Positions 49,001 to 59,496 of a stretch of DNA of 64,000 bases are shown here, piece after piece. Both the position numbers and the translations under genes were made by a program. Source of the stretch: Alnus glutinosa (Eukaryota > Streptophyta > Magnoliopsida > Fagales > Betulaceae); contig NC_084886.1 of assembly GCF_958979055.1 (NCBI RefSeq), positions 7,757,154-7,821,153 on the forward strand. The letters are read 5' to 3'. The first letter of the stretch is position 1; each line of letters opens with the position of its first letter. The notes beneath the pieces are model-generated. The model saw only the letters and a program-made list of their open reading frames with translations, did no database searches and was not told where the DNA came from.

Positions 49001-50832
49001 GGTCGGTCATCAGAACTACAAAATAAGCACTTGTAGGACTGAAATTAATAAAATTTGGTAGTGCGAGTATTGGTGAAGCAGATCATTGAATATTACGAAT
49101 CATAATTTTTGACTGCAAGTACTGAGTGAGACGGAGAAATTGTCATGTAGTCCTTTCATTTAAGATGTTATGTAACACCCCAAACCCATATTGGAAAGAT
49201 GAGTAGTTTATATAGAAAGTGAGTGGTTTATAAGAGATGCTCACTTGTTTTAAGTCTCACATTGTTTACTTATTACGTGAAATTGAGCTTTACAAGTGAT
49301 TCTAGGGAAGCTCCAACTTGACTAATCCTTTTGAGGTGATAGTGCAAATGTGGCTAGCGTTTTTTCCTAGATCGTTACATATTAAATTGGTGTTTGTTAA
49401 TGCTTACAAGATTAATAGAATAGACATTTACCTATCCGCTTAAAGCATGCCAATGGAGCAAATACAACAAAGGTCGTAACAAGAAGAACAAAGGTACGAC
49501 TGTTCCACCAGTGTACGCCAAACCACCCTTCCAGTACACCAAAATGGTGAACTCCACTTGAAGATGTCCCAGAAAGCACATCACCTGAGTGAAATAACGA
49601 ATACAAAACCATAAAAACAGTCACATATCACTGCATTATAAAGCAAGCAAGCCAAGATGATAGATAAACAGAGAATCAATCGTTTTTCATTTGTAGTTGT
49701 TTTTTAATTTTCTTTACACTAGATTTCCCAATTTTCATTCTGGGGATGGATTATTTGGTTAATTTTTTATTCTATAATATTCTCTAACTTTATCAAAAGC
49801 AGAAGTTTAATCTAGTTAACTCTTGATCTTGATTAATGCTCATTATATGTCAAAAAAAGTAAAACCAGAATCACACAATCCTTTCCCTTTTGGTCTTGAA
49901 CAAAGTTAAAATTTAAAAACACAACAAAAGTAATGCTAGACAATGATTGAAAAGAACATTCACTAGATTAAATATGGTCGAAAAAATAAGAACAATCAAT
50001 CATCAAAGGCATAACTTTACCAATGATGATCATGTAAACAACGAGCGTCCCAACGTTGTTAACCAAGATACAAATCTGAAGCAGCCTCCTCCTTCCAACA
50101 TTTCCAAAAGCTTAAACTGATAGGAAAATGGTGAATTCAATATTTAACTAATGCTTTAACAATCCCCTTTACGAGTGAGCTTAAGTTCCCCTCAACAAGT
50201 GAGACCAACACCTAGAATATTTCAAATTAAAAATAGGCGTCAATTGTAGAGTTAGGATTCAAATTCAAGACCTCCACTGGTTATCTCAAAAGTTTAAACT
50301 AAGAAAAAATGGCGAATTTAATCATTTAATTAAACAAGAATAGAAAAGAACATTCAGTAGATTAAGCATGGTCGAAAGAGTAAGAACAATCAATCATCAA
50401 AGGCATAACTTTACCAATGATGATCATGTAAACAACAAGCGTCCCAACGTTGTTAACCAAAATACAAATCTGAAGCAGTCTCCTCCCAACACCTCCAAAA
50501 GCATCGCCCATTACCTCTCCATAAGACTCTGACTTCCCCACCTTACTGAACCTCAGCAGCATCTCCAACGAAGCTTCTGTCAGTAGAGCAACAAAGAGTA
50601 TCAGCCCAAGCCCAAGCCCAAGACCCAGCACCTTCATGGTGGCAGGCAGTGCCATAATCCCAGCACCAATAATAGTAGTAGATAGATTGACCACTGAGCC
50701 AGTAAATGATGCCCCATTTAACTCCCCGCTCGAATGGTGACCCTCTTGCTTCTCTGGCAACAACGGCGATTTCTCGTTGATGGGTTGCCTTGGTTTTCTT
50801 GAATTCATAGTTTCCTTCTTGTCAATGGTCAT
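46035..50832 (-). CDS. Vacuolar-type amino acid transporter, AVT6-like
   Basis: Five exons on the minus strand: 50832-50415, 49584-49432, 48564-48361, 47044-46579, 46161-46035, giving 455 aa, all GT-AG. The start at 50832 (MTIDKKETMN) is the first ATG of the frame; the frame runs upstream only without ATG. After a polar head containing EKSPLLPEKQ comes FTGSVVNLSTTIIGAGIMAL, the first transmembrane segment of the AAAP/SLC38 family. About ten more hydrophobic segments follow, with a conserved FICHFN loop. Arabidopsis AVT6 proteins (AVT6A-E) are the nearest remembered relatives; tested members export acidic amino acids from the vacuole, and substrate here is inferred. Intron 1 contains a partial duplicate of exon 1; intron 3 contains a perfect hairpin. 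Confidence 0.92.
47243..47283. repeat. Perfect 16-bp hairpin in AVT6-like intron 3
   Basis: ATGATATTTCTAGGTT (47243-47258) and its exact complement AACCTAGAAATATCAT (47268-47283) are separated by 9 bases. Flanked on both sides by AATGCATAGAG. It lies deep in an intron, away from any splice site. Confidence 0.95.
50021..50109 (-). pseudogene. Partial duplicate of AVT6-like exon 1 (pseudo-exon)
   Basis: It is nearly identical to the 3' end of exon 1 (50415-50502), including the GTAAAG donor, and encodes GNVGRRRLLQICILVNNVGT in the same frame with one extra Arg codon. The duplication continues into the intron (about 49945-50109 against 50341-50502). Upstream it joins repeat sequence; using the CAG at 50117-50119 as acceptor would create an in-frame TAA two codons in. 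It is therefore probably not a working exon. Confidence 0.85.
50110..50340. repeat. Intronic repeat with AAGYTTAAACTRA ends
   Basis: AAAGCTTAAACTGATAGGAA...ATGGTGAATT (about 50107) and AAAGTTTAAACTAAGAAAAAATGGCGAATT (about 50290) are direct copies enclosing about 180 bp. The wording resembles a common dispersed intron repeat of dicots, but the family is not named here. Confidence 0.5.
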
Positions 50833-51803
50833 GGTTCCACTTCCCGGTGATACTCTACTACTTTCCGGTGGCAAAAAAGTAGCGTTCTTATCTTTAATCC
50901 AAATGATGTATGATTGAGGGGTAGGAGCGAGAGAAATTTGAGAGTAAAAACTAAAACTTCATGAGAATCACGTGTTTAGTGGGCTCCCAAAGATAGTGAT
51001 TTGTACATAGACAAAAGGGTCGGTTCTGACATGATCAACTTTGGAGTTGCAGGTGATTGATGCTGAGTGGCCCAGAAGTAGCATGGTCCACAAACATTTG
51101 TTTGTTTGTTTGTTTTTTTCTAAGAATCCAGATTTTGTTCAGTCACTTGTTGTAGGGTAATCGGAGGCTGGGCATTTGCTCATTAAGTGTAGGTTTTGTT
51201 TTTTTCCCTCTTTATCTGGAGCTGGAAAAGGAAATTGGAGTTTACTTGCAGTGTCTCTTGAGCAATTACGTTCATTCTTCCCGTTATTTCTTTTTGAGAA
51301 ATACTTGATTCTCAAACACTTTTTTTTCAGAATTTGTTTTTAACATAATATGTTACAATTCTATGTTTTTGTGACACATTTTTTAAAATTAAAAATTTTA
51401 TAAGATTATAACACATCAAATTAGAATCAAATTTTAAAAAGAAGTATTTAAATGTCTTAACAGTCCTATTTTTTTTTCATCAATTGAACAAGAAGAAGCA
51501 TTCTTATTATATATTAATTTAATTATTTCTTTTTTTAATCAGATTTATGATTACAACAAACATATATATGGGCAGGGCCTCATCTAATGGGTGTGGACAG
51601 GATGAGACTTCTGATTGGGCCAGTCCTTTGCCATTCTATCAGACCTCTGATTTCTTATGGGATAAAGCCTCAATTCACAATTTACTGTTCCATGTGACAT
51701 GTCCGAATATCCCCCACAAATAGCCTAAACGGTCAAAACGGAGCTATAAGAAAGCAATACAAGCACCCATCGTGCTGCTAAGCTATTAGATAAACGAGAC
51801 CTA

Positions 51804-52100
51804 AGGGTGCGTTTGAGATTGCGATTTTGTAGAAAAAAAGTACGATTTTAAACCAAATCGCAGAAAATGAACCGTCTGAAAATTGTGTTTTTAAAAAATT
51901 GCGATTTGAAAACGCAGAAAAATGCTTATTCAAATCGTAGGCAATAAGGTGCTTTTTTGAAAACGCAGTATTTTAAAATGCTAAACTGCGATTTTGTCAA
52001 ACGCTTAACTGCGTTTTTAAAAATCATTTTTAAAAATCGCACTTTTTAAAATCGCTATTTTTACATCGTACTTTTTGAATTCACAAATTCAAACGAACCT
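51804..52100. mobile_element. TTTGA-type hAT-like MITE
   Basis: Ends AGGGTGCGTTTGA and TCAAACGAACCT form imperfect TIRs; the 297-bp interior is a chain of GCGATTTT and AAAATCGC motifs able to pair with each other. No matching 8-bp flank was found. Confidence 0.6.
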
Positions 52101-52283
52101 AAAAAAGGAACTGCCGCCGACAATGGGCCTTCACTCAGAACCCAATTACGGACTCTCACATCCTTTGCTTTTTTTGTGAACATCTTGTGGTGTGAATGAC
52201 TGTTTCTTGATGTGGAGCAAATGGGTCAGAGGCGTGGCCAGGGAGTGGGCCAGAAATGGAAGTGAGAAAAATGGAGATGAATA

Positions 52284-52312
52284 GATGGTGATGGTGATGG
52301 TGATGGTGATGG
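52284..52312. repeat. (GATGGT)n microsatellite
   Basis: About five hexamer units. Confidence 0.85.
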
Positions 52313-53430
52313 ACTGATGGTGAATGCGAGCAGGTGTTGGCGGTAGTTGGGGATGGTACCAAAGAAAAAGTAAATGGACAAGACCAGAAAATTTCTTGCC
52401 GGCATCAGCTAAGGTGTTTGATGTAACATGTGAAAGTGCCATAATCTTAAATTATGTATTTCAATTTGTCAAGCACCGATTGGATAATATAAACTTTTGA
52501 ATAGTTTCAGTAATGACGAATGCAGCTGAAGTGAAAAACCAATAGCCTAATCCCTTTTACCCAGTCGTCTCGAAGGCTGTTTCTTCATCAAATAGGCTAT
52601 TTGACTCTTGTAATTTAATCAACAACTTGATATAATCAGAGGCTAAATATAGGAACTCGGAAACCAAGATCTTAAATGGGTTTTTATCATATAAACATCA
52701 GAAATCCAAGAAACTGAAAAAATTTGATAATCATAATAGGAAAGCTGCTAATATTTAAGGTGCTGCCATTTAAAAGCAAAGCAGTTGGTGTTGAAAAATA
52801 CAAATCAAATGCCCTAATAACAAAACTGTAGTTCAAGAAAGAAACCTTAAACCAAACCGATAGTGAGTTTTGGCTGACTTAGTCAAGTCTTCCAGCCCTT
52901 TCTTTAGTGTGTGTACACACATACACACAATCAGAGAGAGAGATGTAAAAATTCAGCAAGAAGATATAGCATTCAAGGAAAGTATCGCCTTTAGCGTATG
53001 ATTATATATAAGATAAAATTTGTCAATTATATGTATATAATAGTCCACTGTTCAATGCCAAAACTAATCCCACCATCTTCTTAAATCTTAAATGTCCTCT
53101 CCTTCTAGAGTAAATCACAACTCCAGGTTTTGTAAGATTGGGTGCTCTACTCCGGAAGGGCATAGTGGGCAGGCAGGGCAGTAGCTCCAATTGGATGTCG
53201 GTAGGAGCTTCTGAGTCTTTCTTTTTTTTCTTTTCTTGTTCTTTTGAGCCTCAAAACTAAATCTCAAATTCTCAATAATGTTTTCAATGAGCCTTATAGG
53301 GCTAAAGATCTCACAAACTTATAGTTGATGTTCTCTAAACGAATTCCACAAGTTTCTCTAAGCATTTTTTTTTTTCAATTGCATTAGGACGAGAAAGTAT
53401 AAGTTTACTCTTATGAGAGCAGAAGTTAAT

Positions 53431-53786
53431 GTGAACTGTTCAGCAGCTAAAGCACAGCTGATATGCTATCTCTAGGGGTAGTAGAGCAGTAGACCATAGG
53501 AGTGACTAGCCTCCAAATCTCATTTATGTTCTTGGAGGCAGAGGATATTTGACAAGTTCCATATAAATTACCGTGAATAGTGTATTTTTTTTCTACACTG
53601 CACTAATCACAAGGCTAGTCACTCCTATGGTCTAATGCTCTACTACCCCTAGAGATAGCATATCAGCTGCTTTAGCTGCTGAACGGTTCACGTTTAGTTT
53701 ATGTTCTCGGAGGCAGAGGATATTTGACAGTTCCATATAAATTGACCGTGAATAGTGTATTTTTTTCTACACTGCACTAATCACAC
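53431..53786. repeat. Interleaved inverted and direct repeat block
   Basis: An ~80-bp inverted pair (53431-53511 and 53613-53691) alternates with an ~89-bp direct pair (53523-53612 and 53698-53786). The inverted arms share CTATCTCTAGGGGTAGTAGA and its complement; the direct copies share GAGGCAGAGGATATTTGACA. Copies differ at only a few positions. Confidence 0.9.
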
Positions 53787-53990
53787 GATATTGTAGATTT
53801 TTAGAAATTAATAAACTTAGAGTAAAGAAACCAGAGTCTACAAGCAACTTTTATTGCTGTTGATTCAAATAATGAGAAGAATAAATGCATACAAGCTTTA
53901 GAACGGAAGACGGGTACTGTACTTACAGTATCTCTTGTCTTGAAAGTTTGTCAAATTGTGATTTTAGGAACAATATCAAGATACTTAGTT

Positions 53991-54446
53991 ATTCTATTTC
54001 CTGAAAATCATACAAGTCACAATGATGCTCTAAGATAAATACTACTTGTGAGGAACTACATCCTCCTGACCTTGTTTTGAGGGAGTGTCCAAAGGACAGA
54101 GAAAGGGAATCTTGTTACTCCCTTTGCAAAAGTAATTTCCTCAACTTGAAGACCGATGAGTATAGTGAATGCTTAATAATTCTCTCTCATTCTGTTTTAG
54201 ATGAATGTAGTTTTTAATCTTGATTCTGTTTTGGATAAAATTTATTCTAATTCCTGAACATCATACAAGTTACAATGATGCTCTAAGATAAATACATCAC
54301 TAGTGAGGAACTGCATCCTGACCTTGTTTTAAGAAAGTGTCAGGGGGCAGAGAAAGGGAATCTTGTCACTCTCTTTGCAAAAATAATTTTCCTTAACTTA
54401 AAGGACTGATGGGTGTAGTGACTGCTTAATAATTCTATCATTCTAA
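53991..54446. repeat. ~200-bp tandem duplication upstream of the U-box gene
   Basis: Copies at about 53991-54196 and 54244-54446 share ACAATGATGCTCTAAGATAA, CAGAGAAAGGGAATCTTGT and GCTTAATAATTCT, separated by about 47 bp and diverged by scattered substitutions and small indels. The second copy ends about 50 bp before the predicted start codon. Confidence 0.9.
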
Positions 54447-54495
54447 CATACAGATCAAGGAAGATACAGCCCAAATTATAGGTCTCTCAGAGTCC

Positions 54496-57400
54496 ATGTT
54501 GGCATCCATTTCCGGGATCACAGTAGCAGTAGTATGCATAGAGATAGAGCAGGAAAACTTTATTGAATTTGGATGCTACATTTACCGGGCTTCTCTGGCC
54601 ATAATGGAGTTGCTGACAGCTGAGAGCTCCCCAGCAAATGCAATACAGATTCTACAAACTCTATCCAAAAACGTTGATTTGGCCAAGGATATCATGAAGA
54701 GATGCCAAGAAGGCACAGAACCAATTTCAGATAATGAGCTAAGAAGCATCATAGCACAGCTTGAAGGAGTGATAAAACACATGGGAGACTGCCTGAGCCT
54801 GATACCATCATCGTCATTTGGAGATCAAAAATATGCAGAAGTTGCTATCCGGTCTCTTTCAAATGAGATGCAGAATGCTGAATTTAGAATCAGCCAGACT
54901 CTAGCAAAGGCCTATGGGCTCAATACATATGGATTGTCTTTGGAGAAGCAATTGAAGGAACAAGAAGTATCAACAGAGCAAGATCTCTACCCCATTAGTG
55001 TTGAGGTTTCTTCAGACAATCCTCAGTTCTTAACTATGCCTCCTATGATGAAAGCATGTAAAAGCACCATTTCGGACAATGCTGGAAAACATGGGAAAAT
55101 AAGAAGTTCCTCAACCACATTGCCACAGGTGGATCAGTACATAGAGCCTCTTTATGAAACTTTCTTTTGCCCTCTCACGCAGAAGATCATGGATGACCCG
55201 GTCACCATAGAAACAGGAGTGACCTATGAAAGGAAGGCAATAACTGAGTGGTTTGAGAAATTCAAAAACTCAGGGAAGAATATCTGCCCAACCACAGGGA
55301 AAAAGCTGGTAAGTACAAATCTCAACACCAATATAGCTCTGAAGTGGACCATAGAGGAGTGGAGGGAAAGGAATGACTCAGCCACCATCAAGGTTGCCAA
55401 GACAGCTTTGTCTTTAGCCAGTTCAGAGAGTATGGTACTCGAAGCAATAAAAGATTTGCAAAGTATCTGCCAAAGGAAACAATATAACAGTATAGAAGTT
55501 TTGAGTGTCGGAATATTGCCTTCGCTCCTAAAATTTCTAGAGTACAGAGACAGAGATGTTAGATGTGCAGCATTGGAACTATTACGACTACTTGCAGAGG
55601 AAGATGATGAATGCAAGGTTTTAGCTCTTTACCTGTTTCCTGAATTTCATTTAGAAAAACGATTAAAAAACAATACGGTGCTCTGGAACTTATCCTTAAT
55701 GCTCATGTATACTTACGTGTTTCAAAATTATGAAAATAAAAATGATAACTTGAGAGGTGACAGTGTAGTCTCTCTCAGTGATATAGACAAAGAAGCCCTA
55801 TCAAAGAACTTTCATCAGTTACTGATATCCAATATTTTCTTGGGAGAATAGTTATATATTTGGACCTTTATCAACTACAATTGACCAATCCTTGGCTATA
55901 ACTTCCAATTCATACAATCAAAACCTTCCCAAACAAGCTCTCGCACTTCTTGTTCTATCTCTCTGCTATTTCTATGTTATATTATGTGTTGGCATACAAG
56001 TATATGCCCTTACTTTAAAAGTACTAACGAAGAGCTTCTAAAACCATAACACTGAACATTGGTTGCTTTTTCTTGCAGGAAATAATTTATAAAGCAATGG
56101 ATATTTCAACGGTAATTAAGATGCTGTCAAGTAGTCACCAGCCGATAAGGCATGCATCATTGCTGTTCTTGCTTGAACTTTCAAGATCCCTATCTTTGTG
56201 CAAGAAAATTGGGTCGGTTACTGGAGGGATGCTAATGCTGATCTCTATTAAATACAAACCTTCAATCGATGAATTTGCCTCAGAAAAAGCAGATGAAATC
56301 CTAAGGAACTTAGAGAGAGCACCAAATAACATTAAGCGCATGGCAGAATGTGGACTTTTGGAACCTCTTCTAAATCAACTCACTGAAGGTAATTTCAGAA
56401 CTTCTTCTAGTCTTTCTAAGCCACCTCAAACAGTTGAATAAAATAAATATATTGAAATAGAATAGGAAAGGTCTTTAGAAAATTATTTTGTAAGAAGCAT
56501 AGTCTTAATTAATAACAGCTATTCGGAAAATTATGTGAAAGCCTAGAATTATTTTGGACTATTTCCAATGACCATATTGTTCAGCTTCAGAGCAGATCAT
56601 ATTATAAGCATAGTTAATAGAAACTCCTTGCCATCCAACAAAAATTAATGTTGACTAGAAGCAAATTGAATAACAGGTTGCGAAGAGACGAAAATGGAAA
56701 TGGCGAGCTACCTTGGGGAAATTGCTCTCGGACAAGAGAGAGAAACCTGCGTGGCTGAGAGAGCTTCTCCCCCTCTCATCAAAATGGTTCAGAGTGGGAA
56801 CACTTTGACCAGAAGGGAAGCATTTAAAGCTCTAGGTCGAATCTCATCCTACCGGCCAAATGGAAAAATACTTGTGGAAGCTGGAGTAGTACAAATTATG
56901 GTGGAAGAGATGTTCAGTAGGAGAATATGTGACGAGCCTGTGAACTCCAAAATAGAAGCAGCTGCAATAATAGCGAATATATTTGAGTCTGGACTTGACC
57001 TTGAGAACCTCCGAGTGAATAGTCATGGACACATCGTGTCTTCCAACTATTTTGCCTACAACATCATCTGCATGCTCAAGAACTCAACCCCTGATGAACT
57101 CAACGTCAACCTCATCAGAATTCTCTTGTGCCTGACAAAGACACCAAAATCAACAGCCATCATTGTCTCAGCGGTCAACACGACTGAAGCAAGCTACAAC
57201 CTGACTGAATTCATCAATAATCCACATGAAGAACTTGGGGTACTAACAGTTAAGCTACTGTCTACACTTTCACCCTACATGGGACACATACTAGTAGAAA
57301 GACTATGCAAAACCAGAGGCCAACCTGAGAATCTAATACAGAGGCCGACTGACATAACCCAAATCACAGAGAGACATGCAGTTTCAGCAAAATTTTTAGC

Positions 57401-58250
57401 ACAACTCCCTCACCAAAACCTGACACTCAACATAGCTCTTCAGGGCAAGAATGTAGTCGCGACGATCCTACAAACAATCAATCAAATCCAAAGAAGTGGA
57501 ACAAGATCAAGCAGGTATGCAAGTGCTTACTTGGAAGGCCTGGTGGGCATTCTAGTCAGATTCACAGCAACACTATATGATCCTCAAATGTTGTTTCTAG
57601 CAAGAAACTACAATTTCACGTTAGTGTTCACAGAGTTGCTCATGAAGACATCAAGTGATGAAGTACAGAGGTTATCAGCAATTGGGTTGGAGAATCTCTC
57701 ATCAGAATCAATAAGTCTATCAAAACCACCACAAATCCAGAAAACCAAGTCTGTGAGGTTACCCAAGTTCCTATCTTTTGGTTCATCAAAGTGGAGTAAA
57801 ATACCAGTGTGCGCAGTTCACCGAGGGGCATGTTCTTCACAAAACACATTTTGTTTGGTTGATGCAAAGGCAGTTGAAAAGCTGTTGGCTTGCTTGGACC
57901 ATGATAATGTTGAGGTGGCCGAAGCTGCATTGTCAGCTATATGTACATTGTTGGATGACAAAGTTGATGTAGACCAGAGTGTAAACATGTTGAGTGAAGT
58001 AAATGCCATAAAACATGTTCTTAAATTGGTGAAAGAGCACCAGCAAGAGGGTCTGTGGCAAAAGTCACTCTGGGTGATTGAGAAATTTTTGGTGAAAGGT
58101 GGCGACAAGTCTTCTTCAGATATATCACAGGACAGGTTGTTGCCTGCCACATTGGTGAGCGCCTTTCATCATGGGGATGGTAATACGAGGCAGTTGGCTG
58201 AGAAGATTTTGACGCATTTGAATAAGATGCCAAATTTCTCTACTAGCTAA
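54496..58250 (+). CDS. U-box/ARM-repeat E3 ubiquitin ligase (PUB43/44-like)
   Basis: Three exons: 54496-55617, 56079-56388, 56677-58250; 1,001 aa, both introns GT-AG. An N-terminal helical region (UND-like, about residues 30-200) precedes a U-box at about 219-292 with FFCPLTQKIMDDPVTIETG and CPTTGKKL. The remaining ~700 residues are hydrophobic helical repeats of ARM type, for example DVRCAALELLRLLAEEDDE and VEVAEAALSAICTLLDD. This is the layout of Arabidopsis PUB42-44 (PUB44 is SAUL1), which ubiquitinate targets to restrain senescence and cell death; the target here is unknown. The frame stays open upstream to a possible 3' splice site (CAG at 54451-54453), so a further 5' exon may exist and the true start could differ. 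Confidence 0.92.
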
Positions 58251-58837
58251 ATGATAGGACTAATGCAGAAATCACCTCTTTTTGTACGTGCGTTCATCTT
58301 GAGCACGAACTGTTTGAGTTTTTTTACCAAGTGATGAAGTTGTCGTAACAGGTCCTACAAACCTGGTAGAGGTGATTATTGAGTCCTTTAGTTTAGCAGT
58401 TCTAGTTGTTGAATGGATCCCATGTTTTTTAGTTGTGGTTTCTTGATTGTAGGACTTTATGTATATGTTATAAGTGTACATTCAAGTGTATTGCTAGATG
58501 AAGAAAACGGCTAATGCCTCCTGCATGTAACTGTCCTGCATGTAACTGTTATGCAGAAGACAAAGAGACATGGGATGGGTCCCACGTGAGACTCATGTGG
58601 TGGAACCCACCCATTTCTTTGATTCCTGCACAACAATCTTGTCTCGAAGAAAACAGCCGATCTTTTGTGCAATAATTCCAGCTTTGTTGTCACTTCTTTG
58701 ACTTTAGTTATGCTCTCTCTCTCAAGCCTCAACCTTACAGAGATGATGACCTTTCAAGTATATCTGTTCTTCCTCTTATGTTCTTGTTGTAATTGTTAGT
58801 TCTGGATTTAATAATCTCAGCAAATATGGGGGATTTT
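58251..58837. other. 3' region of the U-box gene
   Basis: Probably 3'UTR followed by spacer; includes a short tandem CTGCATGTAACTGT (about 58522-58550). The retrotransposon LTR begins directly after. Confidence 0.55.
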
Positions 58838-59409
58838 TGTCATGATTCTGTCCGACCCACTTGTCTTGGCCTGCTATTCCTCCTTGAGGGAATCCGTAAT
58901 ATAGCATGCCAACTCTGGGCTGGCAATGCCGGAACGATCTTTATGTTATGGGCCTGCTAAAGTGGACAGCCGGAAGTAGCTTTGGACAGCATCAGCCCAT
59001 GATGACAGGAAGGATCCGAGTGACAGAAGGGTCAGCCCAGAGGATGGAAGAATTCTGGTAGCAGAAGAGATCCTATCCGAGCTTCTAGAATAAGTCCACC
59101 TCACTTATGTTAATTTACTGTTTTATCCCTGTAACGGTGCGCCTAGGAGCATCTTTCAATTGTATTCCTTTTGTTTTGTTTTATGTTAACGTGGAAGGAG
59201 GAGCTGGCAATCGGTTAGAATATATTCTAACCGATTGGGTTATTTAAAGGAAGGAGGAGGAAGAGTCAGGGCAAGCGAGAATATAGTTGAATTGTTCATC
59301 CTTTCTTGAGAGTTCGGGCCTCTCTAAGAGCCCTTATCTTTACTCAATACACTCCAAAATTCCATCCAGTTTGCCATTTCTTCTTTGTTCTTAAAACAAT
59401 CCCTTTACA
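58838..59409 (+). repeat. 5' LTR of the chromovirus
   Basis: About 572 bp, starting TGTCATGATT and ending CCCTTTACA immediately before the primer-binding site. A TTATTTAAAGG TATA-like box lies near 59240. The left edge is inferred from the TG/CA rule only. Confidence 0.75.
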
Positions 59410-59411
59410 AG

Positions 59412-59424
59412 TGGTATCAGAGCT
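59412..59424 (+). other. Primer-binding site (initiator tRNA-Met)
   Basis: TGGTATCAGAGCT, two bases after the LTR, is the standard plant LTR-retrotransposon binding site complementary to the 3' end of initiator tRNA-Met. Confidence 0.9.
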
Positions 59425-59496
59425 CAGTCCTTCCTACCCATTGCTTCTGCGTTGATCGTTCTCGCCCACAAATTTTTTTTTTTTTCCTTTCTTCTC

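Larger units (their letters stand above)
50833..54495. other. Divergent intergenic region between the AVT6-like and U-box genes
   Basis: Shared upstream region of two divergent genes. It contains a MITE (51804-52100), a GATGGT microsatellite (52284-52312), the inverted/direct repeat block (53431-53786) and a tandem duplication (53991-54446). ORFs here are short and show no domain. Confidence 0.6.

Noticed and set aside
55618..55851. Extension of U-box exon 1 to the stop at 55851
   Set aside because: Read-through of intron 1; the donor at 55617/55618 and acceptor at 56078 keep the ARM-repeat frame.
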